The notes under the pieces were generated by a model that ran no database searches, was not told the origin of the DNA, and saw only the letters and a program-made list of their open reading frames with translations. A stretch of DNA of 64,000 nucleotides, from assembly GCA_019637355.1 (NCBI GenBank), contig JAHBVT010000001.1, forward strand, positions 682,001 to 746,000, read 5' to 3'. Origin of the DNA: Gemmatimonadaceae bacterium (GTDB taxonomy: Bacteria > Gemmatimonadota > Gemmatimonadetes > Gemmatimonadales > Gemmatimonadaceae). This document shows positions 35,711 through 43,615 of this stretch, in pieces. Made by a program: the position numbers and the translations under genes. How positions within the stretch are numbered: the first letter of the stretch is position 1; each line of letters opens with the position of its first letter.

Positions 35711-36307
35711 GTGACGCAGAAGCGTATCCAAATCCTCGATGCCGCGGCGGAGCTGATCGCCGAGAAGGGCTTCGTGCAGACGTCGGTGGACGACGTCATC
35801 TCGCGCGCGGGCCTCAGCGGCAAGTCGCACTTCTACCACTACTTCAAGTCCAAGGAATCGCTCGGCCACGAAGTGCTGGCACGGCAGTTCGACGTGCTGG
35901 CCGAACGCGGCCTCGCGATCCTGCGCGAGCCGACGCTGGAGCCGATCGAGCGCTTGCACGTCTTCATCGACTCGGTGGTGGCGCTGCAGGCCGAGCGCGG
36001 CGGTCGATCGGCCTCGCCCTTTGGCGCGCTGGCGACGGAGATGGCCGCGATGGACGAGGGCTTCCGCGTGCGCATCGCGCGCGTGTTCCGCTCGTGGACC
36101 GACGAGATCGCGGGCCTGCTGATGCAGGTGAAGGATCGGCTCGAGGACGACGCGGATCCGCTGCGCCTGGCGCGCTTCGTGGTGGCGACGCTCGAGGGCG
36201 CGACCACGATGGCGCGGATGAAGCGGGATGTCAGCCTGATGCACGGCGTGGCGACGGACCTGAAGCGGTTCGTGTCGGGCCACGTGAAGCGCGACGCAAC
36301 GGCGTAG
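35711..36307 (+). CDS. TetR-family transcriptional regulator
   Basis: 198 residues from GTG 35711. The DNA-binding domain is typical: RIQILDAAAELIAEKGFVQT, then SVDDVISRAGLSGKSHFYHYF and KSKESLGHEV. The C-terminal ligand domain is helical (LARFVVATLEGATTMARMKR), similar to AcuR/YfiR-like members. An upstream TTG at 35657 would overlap the -10 hexamer, so GTG is preferred. Two palindromes directly upstream suggest autoregulation. It precedes the ECF sigma gene by 27 bp and may co-regulate it. Confidence 0.88.
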   Translation: MTQKRIQILDAAAELIAEKGFVQTSVDDVISRAGLSGKSHFYHYFKSKESLGHEVLARQFDVLAERGLAILREPTLEPIERLHVFIDSVVALQAERGGRSASPFGALATEMAAMDEGFRVRIARVFRSWTDEIAGLLMQVKDRLEDDADPLRLARFVVATLEGATTMARMKRDVSLMHGVATDLKRFVSGHVKRDATA

Positions 36308-36315
36308 GACTCGGC

Positions 36316-36331
36316 GATTCCTGGAGGAATC
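36316..36331 (+). promoter_or_regulatory. Hairpin that sequesters the Shine-Dalgarno of the sigma gene
   Basis: GATTCC (36316-36321) pairs with GGAATC (36326-36331) around TGGA. The ribosome-binding GGAGG (36323-36327) lies in the loop and 3' arm, 3 nt before ATG 36335. Confidence 0.45.
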
Positions 36332-36334
36332 CGA

Positions 36335-36940
36335 ATGGCGACGATGGCGGCAGGGCTGGGGATCTTCGGAATGGACGAGCGCACGGGCGAGCGCGATCGG
36401 GCGGAGCGCCGTGCGCGCTTCGACGCCGAGGTCCTGGGACAACTCGACGCGCTGTACTCCTTTGCGCTGAAGCTGACGCGGGCGCGCGACGAGGCCGAGG
36501 ACCTGGTCTCGGATACGCTGCTGCGCGCCTTCCAGCGCTGGGAGCAGTACCGCTTGGGGACGAACATCCGGGCCTGGCTCTTCACGATTCTCTACCACGC
36601 CTTCGTGAGCCGCAAGCGGCGCATTGATGCGCGCGAGGTGCAGCCGCTCGAGGACGAGGACGGGCGCGAAGTGTTCGAGCCGGTGGGTGAGGCCGATCCC
36701 GAGGGAACGTTCTACGACTCGTTCGTGGACCAGGAGATCGTCGATGCGATCCACGCGCTGCCGGAGGAGTATCGCGCGGCGGTGGTGATGAGCGACCTGC
36801 ACGGGCTGCGCTATGGGGAGATTGCGCAGGCGCTGGGCGTGCCGGAGGGGACGATCAAGAGCCGGTTGTTCCGCGGGCGGCGTCTGCTTCAGGACAAGCT
36901 GCGGGGGTATGCGACGGAAATGGGGTACCTGAAGGCGTGA
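36335..36940 (+). CDS. ECF-type RNA polymerase sigma factor
   Basis: 201 residues. Region 2 (LDALYSFALKLTRARDEAED, LVSDTLLRAFQRWEQY, NIRAWLFTILYHAF) and region 4 (DAIHALPEEYRAAVVMSDLH, YGEIAQALGVPEGTIKSRLF) are both complete. An acidic linker (PLEDEDGREVFEPVGEADPE) joins them. It directs RNA polymerase to stress-type promoters. No anti-sigma gene follows; the next stretch is a GA-rich repeat and a converging gene. It shares a transcript with the TetR gene (27-bp gap) and may be governed by the hairpin on its ribosome site. Confidence 0.92.
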   Translation: MATMAAGLGIFGMDERTGERDRAERRARFDAEVLGQLDALYSFALKLTRARDEAEDLVSDTLLRAFQRWEQYRLGTNIRAWLFTILYHAFVSRKRRIDAREVQPLEDEDGREVFEPVGEADPEGTFYDSFVDQEIVDAIHALPEEYRAAVVMSDLHGLRYGEIAQALGVPEGTIKSRLFRGRRLLQDKLRGYATEMGYLKA

Positions 36941-36941
36941 G

Positions 36942-37011
36942 AGGGGAGACGGGAGGGGGGTGACGGCGGGGAGATGGGAATTGGGAGAGGGTTGGGAGAC
37001 GGGGCAGGGCC
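36942..37011 (+). repeat. GA-rich dispersed repeat between sigma and CGNR genes
   Basis: GGGAGGGGGGTGACGGCGGG then GAGATGGG and GGTTGGGAGACGGGG; this copy holds both the core and the GGGTTGGGAGACGGG unit of the 12974 tandem array, linking the two. Confidence 0.8.
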
Positions 37012-37647
37012 TTAGTCTGCTGCGGTCTTCTTGCGGGTCGCTTGTGCGCGGTGTTTCCGCGCCTTCGCCCGGTTGCCGCAGGTCGTCATCTCGCACCACT
37101 TCCGCGTCTTGCTCTTCGTATCGTCCGCGAAGTGGCGCGGGCAGCGGCGGTCGGCGCAGCGACGGATGCGCGGGAGTTCGGCGCGCAGGAGTGAATCGAC
37201 CGCACTCTCCACGATCGGGATCACCAGGCCGCCGAAGGCGTCGCCGACGGGGACAAAGGTCCTCGCGTAGCCGGCGGCGGTCTCCTCCACCTTCCGCGTG
37301 CCGACGCTGCGGCCCAGGATCCGGTTGATCTCCTCCACCGCCTGATGCCGCGCGCGCGCCGACTCGGCGCCGCGGCCGTGCTCGGCGAGCTGCCGCAGGG
37401 TGGCGCGTACGCGACGGGCCTCGACAAGGGCGGCCGCAGCCCCGGAGGGCTGCTCGGTGGCTCGGCGTCGCAGGAGTGCGGCGCGCTCAGCGTCGACGAC
37501 GTCGGCGGCGGCGAGCCAGTCCACGAATGCCTCGAAGGACGCGAGGCCGTCGACACGTTGGCCGAGCCTCGCATCGTCGGTGTTGACGAAGTCGAGCCAG
37601 AGACGACCGGCGATGAACACCGGAGGGGCGGCGGGCGCGGACGGCAT
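37012..37647 (-). CDS. CGNR zinc-finger protein (ABATE + CGNR domains)
   Basis: 211 residues. The C-terminal zinc finger reads RRCADRRCPRHFADDTKSKT, then KWCEMTTCGNRAKARKHRA with the naming CGNR signature and four Cys ligands. The N-terminal ABATE-type region contains GRLWLDFVNTDD. Such proteins are predicted stress-linked transcription regulators. ATG 37647 is chosen over GTG 37653 because TATCTT (minus 37660-37655) ends 7 nt before it. Divergent from the DUF84 gene with -10 boxes only 11 bp apart. The tail RKHRAQATRKKTAAD is basic. Confidence 0.88.
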   Translation of the reverse strand: MPSAPAAPPVFIAGRLWLDFVNTDDARLGQRVDGLASFEAFVDWLAAADVVDAERAALLRRRATEQPSGAAAALVEARRVRATLRQLAEHGRGAESARARHQAVEEINRILGRSVGTRKVEETAAGYARTFVPVGDAFGGLVIPIVESAVDSLLRAELPRIRRCADRRCPRHFADDTKSKTRKWCEMTTCGNRAKARKHRAQATRKKTAAD

Positions 37648-37654
37648 TACCACG

Positions 37655-37660
37655 AAGATA
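37655..37660 (-). promoter_or_regulatory. -10 box TATCTT for the CGNR gene (leaderless)
   Basis: Reading on the minus strand, TATCTT is followed after 7 nt by ATG 37647. Confidence 0.55.
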
Positions 37661-37671
37661 GGCGCCGCGCC

Positions 37672-37677
37672 TAGATT
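37672..37677 (+). promoter_or_regulatory. -10 box TAGATT for the DUF84 gene (leaderless)
   Basis: TAGATT ends 6 nt before ATG 37684; the two divergent promoters must overlap in their -35 regions. Confidence 0.6.
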
Positions 37678-37683
37678 CGGGGG

Positions 37684-38253
37684 ATGCCGTCCTCGATCAC
37701 GCGTGTCGCCGTGGGCTCAGCGAATCCCGTGAAGCTCGCCGCCGCCTCGGCGGTGATCCGTGGGTACGTCCCCGAAGCCATCGTCGAGGCGCGGCCGGTG
37801 CCGAGTGGTGTGCCGGACCAGCCGTTCGGCGACGAGCAGACCATCGCCGGTGCGCGTGCGCGCGCCCGCGGTGCCCGCGAGGCGGCCGACGCCGACCTCG
37901 GCGTGGGCCTCGAGGGCGGCGTCGTGGACGGCCCGGCCGGAATGCGCACCTGCGCCTGGTGCGTGGTGGTGCACCGCGACGGCCGCGAAGGCATCGGCGG
38001 CTCGCTGGCGATGCCGTTGCCGGACGCCGTGGCCGAGATGATTCGAGGCGGAGAGGAACTCGGCTACGCGATGGACCGCTTCGCGAACGAGCGGGGCACG
38101 AAGCACGGGAAGGGGGCCGTGGGGATTCTTACTGCGGGCCGCATTGACCGGCAGGCGGCGTATGAGGTGCTGGTGGCGTATGCGGTGGTGCCGTTCGTGA
38201 GTGCGGAGTTGTTTGAGCGGATGCCGGGAGACGGGAGAAGGGGAGGAGGGTGA
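37684..38253 (+). CDS. Inosine/xanthosine triphosphatase (DUF84, YjjX-like)
   Basis: 189 residues. Signature blocks: VAVGSANPVKLAAASAVI at the start, SGVPDQPFGDEQTIAGARAR, GVGLEGGVVDG, and DRFANERGTKHGKGAVGILT. Members hydrolyse non-canonical purine triphosphates (ITP/XTP) and so clean the nucleotide pool. The last ten residues (MPGDGRRGGG) are encoded by the GA-rich repeat, which extends the C-terminus past the normal end. Promoter is shared with the CGNR regulator. Confidence 0.88.
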   Translation: MPSSITRVAVGSANPVKLAAASAVIRGYVPEAIVEARPVPSGVPDQPFGDEQTIAGARARARGAREAADADLGVGLEGGVVDGPAGMRTCAWCVVVHRDGREGIGGSLAMPLPDAVAEMIRGGEELGYAMDRFANERGTKHGKGAVGILTAGRIDRQAAYEVLVAYAVVPFVSAELFERMPGDGRRGGG

Positions 38254-38292
38254 CGGCGGGGAGAGGGGAGATGGGAGAGGGGTGAGAGAAGG
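38224..38292 (+). repeat. GA-rich dispersed repeat, direct copy
   Basis: Core GGGTGACGGCGGGGAGAGGG with GGGAGATGGGAG units; begins inside the DUF84 gene end. Confidence 0.75.
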
Positions 38293-38354
38293 CAAATGGC
38301 CGGGAGAGGATGTGCCGCCCGATGGGTTGGCTTCCTCTCCCCACCGTCTGCCGT

Positions 38355-38405
38355 CTGCCACCTCCCTGCCGTCACCCTTCTCTCCGCCTCCCCTCTCTCG
38401 CTGCG
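38355..38405 (-). repeat. GA-rich dispersed repeat, inverted copy
   Basis: CTCCCTGCCGTCACCCTTCT on the plus strand is the inverted core. With the copy at 38224 it forms a large inverted repeat between the DUF84 and UspA genes. Confidence 0.7.
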
Positions 38406-38411
38406 CCCCCC

Positions 38412-39332
38412 TCAATCCTTCATCGGCCGCAACACCAATACCGGCCGCTTCGCCCCGCGAATTAGCTTGTCCGCCACCGACCCGACGAACAGGCGCGAGA
38501 CCCCGCGACCCTGCGTCGCGAGCGCGAGCAGGTCGGGCTCGGTCTCCTCGACGTGCGCCAGCAGGGCCTTCACGGGCGAGAGTTCCACGCGCACGACGGC
38601 ACGGGCCTTGACGCCGGCGTCGGTGAGGCCCTTCACGACGTTGTCGATGGCATCCTTGGCGGCCTGCGTCTCGGCGTCGATACCGTAGGGATCCGGCCGG
38701 TCGGACGAGGTGAGGATGCTGGCGACGTCGTTGGGGATGAACGGCGCGACCATCCGTACGACTTCGATCGTGGCGCCGAAGAGCAGCGCGAGATCGCGCG
38801 CGGCGGGAATGATTCCGTCGGCGCGCGAGGAGCCGTCGAGGGCCATCACGATGTTCTTGGGCACGAACGACTCGCCCTTGTGCGCGTCATTTTCGGGTAG
38901 GGCGAGCACGGCGCGGTTCGAGTGGCGAATGACCGCATCGCAGACGGAGCCCAGCCAGCCGGGCGCGAAGCCGCCGGCCCCGTGGGTGGTCATCACGATG
39001 AGGCCGGCGCCGACGTCGTCGGCGGCCTGGGTGATGCAGGCGCCCGGCGTGCCGTCCTCGACGCGCGCGGAGACCTTCACGCCCCATTCCTTCGCGAGGT
39101 CGTGGGCTTTCGTTTCCACGTAGCGCTTCGCGCGGTCCCGCAGGGCGTCATCCGCAGCCAGCATATCCTGCGTGAACACGCCCTCGGCCGTCGCGCCGAC
39201 GATGGCCAGCGGCACGTGGGCGCGGACGAGGTGGACTTCGCCGCCGGCGCGGCGGGCGATATCGAGCGCGATGGGCAACGCGCGTTCGGCGAGCGCGGAT
39301 CCATCCAGGGGCACGAGGATCGAGCGGAGCAT
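38412..39332 (-). CDS. Tandem-domain universal stress protein
   Basis: 306 residues with two UspA domains. Domain 1 (1-~145): ILVPLDGSALAERALPIALD ... LIVMTTHGAGGFAPGWLGSV. Domain 2 (~160-306): NIVMALDGSSRADGIIPAAR ... LLALATQGRGVSRLFVGSVA and RPVLVLRP. The G-2x-G-9x-G(S/T) nucleotide loop is visible in each (THGAGG..., TQGRG...). These proteins bind ATP/AMP and aid survival in stress. GGAGG lies before the ATG, so this gene has a normal leader. Confidence 0.93.
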   Translation of the reverse strand: MLRSILVPLDGSALAERALPIALDIARRAGGEVHLVRAHVPLAIVGATAEGVFTQDMLAADDALRDRAKRYVETKAHDLAKEWGVKVSARVEDGTPGACITQAADDVGAGLIVMTTHGAGGFAPGWLGSVCDAVIRHSNRAVLALPENDAHKGESFVPKNIVMALDGSSRADGIIPAARDLALLFGATIEVVRMVAPFIPNDVASILTSSDRPDPYGIDAETQAAKDAIDNVVKGLTDAGVKARAVVRVELSPVKALLAHVEETEPDLLALATQGRGVSRLFVGSVADKLIRGAKRPVLVLRPMKD

Positions 39333-39408
39333 AAGGCCTCCGGGCCTGAGGGGAGCATCTTCCGGCGCCCCGGTCGCGGGGCGCTGCTGGATGCTACCAT
39401 TCTACACC

Positions 39409-39456
39409 GTGGGATGGCGTAGGTCCTTCCCCGAACCTCTGTCAGCGAAATCGTGA
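39409..39456 (+). other. Possible 15-codon upstream ORF overlapping the thioesterase start
   Basis: GTG 39409 lies 8 nt after TACCAT and encodes 15 codons (VGWRRSFPEPLSAKS), ending in a TGA that overlaps the thioesterase GTG (GTGA). It could couple translation of the next gene. Evidence is only positional. Confidence 0.25.
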
Positions 39457-39884
39457 CGACACCGCACAGCTTGCCCTTCCGCATCCAGACGCGCGTGCGC
39501 TGGAGCGACTGCGATCCGCTCGGCATCATCTGGTATGGCGCGTACCTCAAGTACTTCGAGGCGGCCGAGCACGAGATGATGCGGGCGGCGGGGTTGCCCT
39601 TCGAGACGCTGCGCCTGGAGCGCAAGGTGCAGATTCCGCGCAAGGCATTCCAGGTGGAGTTCCACTCGCCGGCGCAGATGGACGAGCTGCTCGATGTCGA
39701 AGTCGGCGTGGCCAAGCTGGGCACGACCAGCCTCACGCTACGCTTCGAGGTCTACCGGTCCTCGGACCGCGCGCACCGCGCGAGCGCGACGCTGACGGTG
39801 GTGAGCGTGGTGAAGGAGACGATGGAGAAGCGCCCGCTGCCCGACTGGCTGCGCGAGGCGCTCACGCCGTACGTGGTGGCGTGA
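39453..39884 (+). CDS. Acyl-CoA thioesterase, 4HBT hot-dog family
   Basis: 143 residues. The hot-dog signature RVRWSDCDPLGIIWYGAYLK with FEAAEHEMMRAAGL carries the catalytic Asp (CDP) followed by the central helix. Members hydrolyse acyl-CoA or 4-hydroxybenzoyl-CoA thioesters. The GTG start has no good ribosome site; a short overlapping ORF may supply ribosomes. Its end overlaps the converging sthA gene by 23 bp. Confidence 0.88.
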   Translation: MTTPHSLPFRIQTRVRWSDCDPLGIIWYGAYLKYFEAAEHEMMRAAGLPFETLRLERKVQIPRKAFQVEFHSPAQMDELLDVEVGVAKLGTTSLTLRFEVYRSSDRAHRASATLTVVSVVKETMEKRPLPDWLREALTPYVVA

Positions 39885-41331
39885 CCGGCGTCCCGATGGC
39901 GGGCGTGCGCGCGTTGGCTTCCATCGCGCGCGAGACGCGACGCTGCAGCCGCTGCAGGCCGTCGTAGGCGGCGTACTTGAAGGCGTCGCCGAGCGTGGGA
40001 TAGTTGAAGACGGCTTCGATGAAGTAGTCGAGCGTGGCGCCGAAGTGCAGCGCCGCCGCCGGGACGTGGATCAGTTCGCAGGCCCCTTCGCCGACGACGC
40101 TGGCGCCGAGCAGGCGCTTGTCGTCGCTGCGGAAGACGAGCTTCACGAAGCCTTCGGTGTCGCCGATGATCTGCCCGCGCGGGTTGCCGCGGAACGAGGC
40201 CTTGCCGATCTCGCAGGGAATCCCCTTGGCGCGGGCCTCGTCCTCGCCGACGCCGACGGTGGCGATCTCCGGCACCGTCCACACGCCGTAGGGCAGCACG
40301 GTCCCCATCGCCAGCTTGTACTTGAGGTCGAAGGCGTGGCACATCGCGACGCGGGCCTGCTCCATCGCGGTGGAGGCGAGCGCGGGAAAGCCCACGAGGT
40401 CGCCGGCGGCGAAGATGTGCGGGACGTTGGTGCGGTAGGTGGCATCCACGGGCACGAAGCCCCGGTCGTTGGTGCGGACGCCGGCCGCCCCGAGCTGCAG
40501 GGACTCGACGTTGCCCTCGCGGCCGGCGCAGTAGAGCACGCAGTCGGCGGCGAGTTCCTGTCCGTCGCCGAGCGTGACGGTGGCGAGGTCGCCCTCGACG
40601 CGCACGCCGGTGACGGCGGCATCGAGCACGACCTGCACGCCGAGGCGCCGCGTGAGCTCGGTGCGCAGGGCTTCGGAGAGGTCCGCGTCGAGCTGCATCA
40701 GCAGGCGGTCGCGCGAGTTGATGAGCGTCACGCGCACGCCGAGGGCGCCGAAGATGCCGGCGTACTCGCAGCCGATGACGCCGCCGCCGATGACGACGAG
40801 GCGCCGCGGGATCTGCCCCAGCGTGAGGATGTCGTCGCTGTTGAGCACGATGCGGCCGTCGAAGGGAATGTCCTTCGGGTGCGAGGGCCGTGAGCCGGTG
40901 GCGAGCAAGAAGACGTCGGCAGCGATACGGCGCGCCGCCTGCCCGTAGCGGGCCACCTCGACCGTGTGCGCATCGGCGAACCGCGCCGCGCCCAACACCC
41001 GGGTGACGCGATGCTTCTCGAGGTTGGCGTCGATGGCCTGCCAGGCGTTCTCGACGACGGCACGCTCGCGGTGCATAAAATCGCCGATCGTGATGTCGCT
41101 CTTCACGCGGTAGTCCACGCCGTAGAGGCCGCGTTGGCGCAGGCCGCTCAAGTAGAGGGCCGTCTCGCGGAGCGTCTTGCTGGGAATCGTCCCGGTATTG
41201 ACGGCGGCACCACCGGGCTTGGGTGCGCGTTCAATGAGGCAGACGGACTTGCCGAAATAGGCGGCCTGCGCGGCGCCCTTCTCCCCGGCGGGTCCGCTCC
41301 CGATGACGCACAGGTCGTAGTGCTCGGCCAT
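39862..41331 (-). CDS. sthA: Soluble pyridine nucleotide transhydrogenase (Si-specific)
   Basis: 489 residues. FAD-binding GSGPAGEKGAAQAAYFGKSV, then GGAAVNTGTIPSKTLRETAL: the redox-active CxxxxC of dihydrolipoamide dehydrogenases is absent here (AAVNTGT), as in SthA-type enzymes. NAD(P) domain VIGGGVIGCEYAGIFGALGV, and C-terminal dimerisation region (HFGATLDYFIEAVFNYPTLG). It exchanges reducing equivalents between NADPH and NADH. Start ATG 41331 follows TAGCTT by 6 nt, so a leaderless mRNA is likely. Divergent from ispH. Confidence 0.93.
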   Translation of the reverse strand: MAEHYDLCVIGSGPAGEKGAAQAAYFGKSVCLIERAPKPGGAAVNTGTIPSKTLRETALYLSGLRQRGLYGVDYRVKSDITIGDFMHRERAVVENAWQAIDANLEKHRVTRVLGAARFADAHTVEVARYGQAARRIAADVFLLATGSRPSHPKDIPFDGRIVLNSDDILTLGQIPRRLVVIGGGVIGCEYAGIFGALGVRVTLINSRDRLLMQLDADLSEALRTELTRRLGVQVVLDAAVTGVRVEGDLATVTLGDGQELAADCVLYCAGREGNVESLQLGAAGVRTNDRGFVPVDATYRTNVPHIFAAGDLVGFPALASTAMEQARVAMCHAFDLKYKLAMGTVLPYGVWTVPEIATVGVGEDEARAKGIPCEIGKASFRGNPRGQIIGDTEGFVKLVFRSDDKRLLGASVVGEGACELIHVPAAALHFGATLDYFIEAVFNYPTLGDAFKYAAYDGLQRLQRRVSRAMEANARTPAIGTPVTPPRTA

Positions 41332-41337
41332 TGCGCC

Positions 41338-41343
41338 AAGCTA
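41338..41343 (-). promoter_or_regulatory. -10 box TAGCTT for sthA (leaderless)
   Basis: TAGCTT on the minus strand ends 6 nt before ATG 41331. Confidence 0.55.
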
Positions 41344-41414
41344 CCGCCCGTCGAGGCGCTCCGCGAGCCGGGGTCCACGGCACGGCAGGCCCGACGACCG
41401 CCCCTCCCGCCCCT

Positions 41415-41420
41415 TAGATT
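41415..41420 (+). promoter_or_regulatory. -10 box TAGATT for ispH (leaderless)
   Basis: TAGATT ends 6 nt before ATG 41427. Confidence 0.6.
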
Positions 41421-41426
41421 TCCCGT

Positions 41427-42641
41427 ATGTCCCACGATGCCACGTACGTCCGGAAGGGCTTCGGCCTGAAGGCCGAGGTCCAGGAGACGCTGACCGCCGA
41501 TTACGACGGCCAGCTGGTGGACCTGCTGCTGGCCCGCGAGCACACGCTGGTGGCCGGCGACGTCACCATCCGCCTGGCCAAGGAGTTCGGCTTCTGCTAC
41601 GGCGTGGAGCGGGCGGTGGAGTACGCGTACCAGACGCGGCTCAAGTTCCCGGACAAGCGGATCTTCCTCGCCGGCGAGATCATCCACAACCCGCACGTCA
41701 ACGCCAAGCTGCGGGAGATGGGCATCGTGTTCCTCAAGCCCAGCGACAAGGGCTTCGACTACACCGGCGTCGAGCCGCAGGACGTGGTGATCCTGCCGGC
41801 GTTCGGCGTGACGATCCAGGACTTTGAGACGCTGCGCGGCCTCGGCTGCGTGATGGTGGACACGACCTGCGGCTCGGTGCTGAACGTCTGGAAGCGGGTG
41901 GATGCCTATGCCCGCGACCGCTTCACCGCCCTCATCCACGGCAAGTACTACCACGAGGAGACGCGGGCGACGGCGTCGCAGGTGGAGAAGTATCCGGGCG
42001 GGACCTACCTGGTGGTGCGCGATATGGCGCAGGCCGAGGATGTGATGGCCTACATCGCGGGTACGTTCGCGGGCGGGCGCGAGGCCTTCCTCGCCAAGTA
42101 CGCACACGCGGCGAGTCCGCACTTCGACCCGGACCTGCACCTGCAGCGCATCGGCGTGGCCAACCAGACGACGATGTTGGCACGCGAGTCGCTGGCCATC
42201 GGCGAGGCGGTGGGGCAGGCGATGGCGCGGGTGCACGGCGAGGCGCATCGGGCCGAGCACTTCCGCACCTTCGACACCATCTGCTCGGCGACGCAGGACC
42301 GGCAGGATGCGGTGAACGCGCTGCTGACCGAGCCGTTGGACGTGATGCTGGTGGTCGGCGGCTACAACTCGTCGAACACCATCTCGCTGGCGGCGCTGTG
42401 CGCCGAGAAGGTGCGCACGTATCACATCGAGGACGCCGCTTGCTTGGACCCGGCGGCGGGTGCGATTCGACACCGCGACCTCGCCACGGGCAAGGAAGTG
42501 TCGGAGGCCGCGTGGTTGCCTGCGGCGGGGGCGGTGCGCGTGGGGCTGACGGCCGGGGCGAGCACGCCGAACAACAAGATCGGCGAGACGGTGTCGCGCG
42601 TGCTGCAGACGCGCGGCGTGGACCTGGCGACCGTCGTCTGA
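41427..42641 (+). CDS. ispH: 4-hydroxy-3-methylbut-2-enyl diphosphate reductase
   Basis: 404 residues, the long form seen in cyanobacteria and plants rather than the ~315-residue E. coli form. The iron-sulfur ligands are Cys57 (FGFCYGVERAV), Cys148 (VDTTCGSVLNVW) and Cys286 (TICSATQDRQDAV). GEIIHNPHVN holds the substrate histidine. The C-terminus has VVGGYNSSNT. It performs the last step of the MEP isoprenoid pathway, making IPP and DMAPP. First gene of a seven-gene run; the next start is 5 nt after its stop. Confidence 0.96.
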   Translation: MSHDATYVRKGFGLKAEVQETLTADYDGQLVDLLLAREHTLVAGDVTIRLAKEFGFCYGVERAVEYAYQTRLKFPDKRIFLAGEIIHNPHVNAKLREMGIVFLKPSDKGFDYTGVEPQDVVILPAFGVTIQDFETLRGLGCVMVDTTCGSVLNVWKRVDAYARDRFTALIHGKYYHEETRATASQVEKYPGGTYLVVRDMAQAEDVMAYIAGTFAGGREAFLAKYAHAASPHFDPDLHLQRIGVANQTTMLARESLAIGEAVGQAMARVHGEAHRAEHFRTFDTICSATQDRQDAVNALLTEPLDVMLVVGGYNSSNTISLAALCAEKVRTYHIEDAACLDPAAGAIRHRDLATGKEVSEAAWLPAAGAVRVGLTAGASTPNNKIGETVSRVLQTRGVDLATVV

Positions 42642-42646
42642 GCGCC

Positions 42647-43615
42647 GTGCCTGCGTTGGCCGCCGCGGAGCCAGGCTTCATCGCCCTCGAAGGGGGCGAC
42701 TCGCGGATTGAGGTGGTGCCTTCGCTGGGCGGCAGGATCCGCTCGCTGGATCTGTTCGGGCGCGAGTGGCTGCATCAAGGCGGCGCGGCGGAGCTGCCGC
42801 GCGTGAACCTCGCGGCGACGGCGGGCGCGGGCTGGGACGAATGCGCGCCCAGCGCCGGCGGCGGCAGCGTGCCGGAGTGGGTGAAGGGCGTCGGCGGACG
42901 GCCGATCCCGATCGGCGGCGAAGCGCGGACGCAGCATCCCGAGACGACACTGCTGACCGACGCCGACGGGCACAAGGTGACCTGCGTGTGGCGTGGCGAG
43001 CGGATGCCCTGGGTGCTGACGCGCACCGTGCTGGTGCGGCCAGACGGCGCAGTCGAGGCCCGCTACGAGGCGCTGACCACCGGCCGCGAGCGTCTGCCGT
43101 TCCTCTGGAGTGCGTGGATGACGCTCCCGCTGACGAAGCTCACGCGACTGCGTCTGCCTGACGGGGGCCGCTTTCGCGTGGCGTCGTTGAGCGGCGCCAC
43201 GATGACCGGCGGCGTGATGGAGGGCGACGGCAAGTGGCCGCGCCTCATTCTGGACGAGAAGTCGCGCGACCTCTCGACGCCGTGGAGCATCCCGCGCAAG
43301 GCGCAGATCGGTGCGTGGCTCGACCTCGGCGGCGGACGCTCGATGATCCAGGTGTGGGAGGAGGAGGCGCGGCTGACCATCAGCTGTGACGGCGCGGGCG
43401 TGCCGTACTGCGGGGTGTTCATTGACCGCAGCGGGATGCAGCACGCGCGCTCCCGCGGGCTGGGCAAGGTCGGGACGCCGACGCTGTGCATTGCGCCGTC
43501 GCTGGGGGCGCCCGATACATATTTTGAAGCGCTCGGCGCGTGGCAGTCGATGACCTGGCTGGTGCCGGGCGAACCGCGCCGCTGGACCGTGACGATTCGA
43601 GGAGGCACTGCGTGA
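42647..43615 (+). CDS. Galactose-mutarotase-like (aldose epimerase family) protein
   Basis: 322 residues from GTG 42647, 5 nt after ispH. Beta-rich throughout: IEVVPSLGGRIRSLDLFGRE, WDECAPSAGG, WVLTRTVLVRPDGAVEARYE. The beta-supersandwich fold of aldose 1-epimerases fits, and the GGRI.SL motif is usual near the N-terminus. The catalytic His/Glu pair cannot be assigned confidently, so the protein may act on an unusual sugar or be non-catalytic. GGAGG near its end serves the next gene, which overlaps the stop by 4 nt. Confidence 0.7.
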   Translation: MPALAAAEPGFIALEGGDSRIEVVPSLGGRIRSLDLFGREWLHQGGAAELPRVNLAATAGAGWDECAPSAGGGSVPEWVKGVGGRPIPIGGEARTQHPETTLLTDADGHKVTCVWRGERMPWVLTRTVLVRPDGAVEARYEALTTGRERLPFLWSAWMTLPLTKLTRLRLPDGGRFRVASLSGATMTGGVMEGDGKWPRLILDEKSRDLSTPWSIPRKAQIGAWLDLGGGRSMIQVWEEEARLTISCDGAGVPYCGVFIDRSGMQHARSRGLGKVGTPTLCIAPSLGAPDTYFEALGAWQSMTWLVPGEPRRWTVTIRGGTA

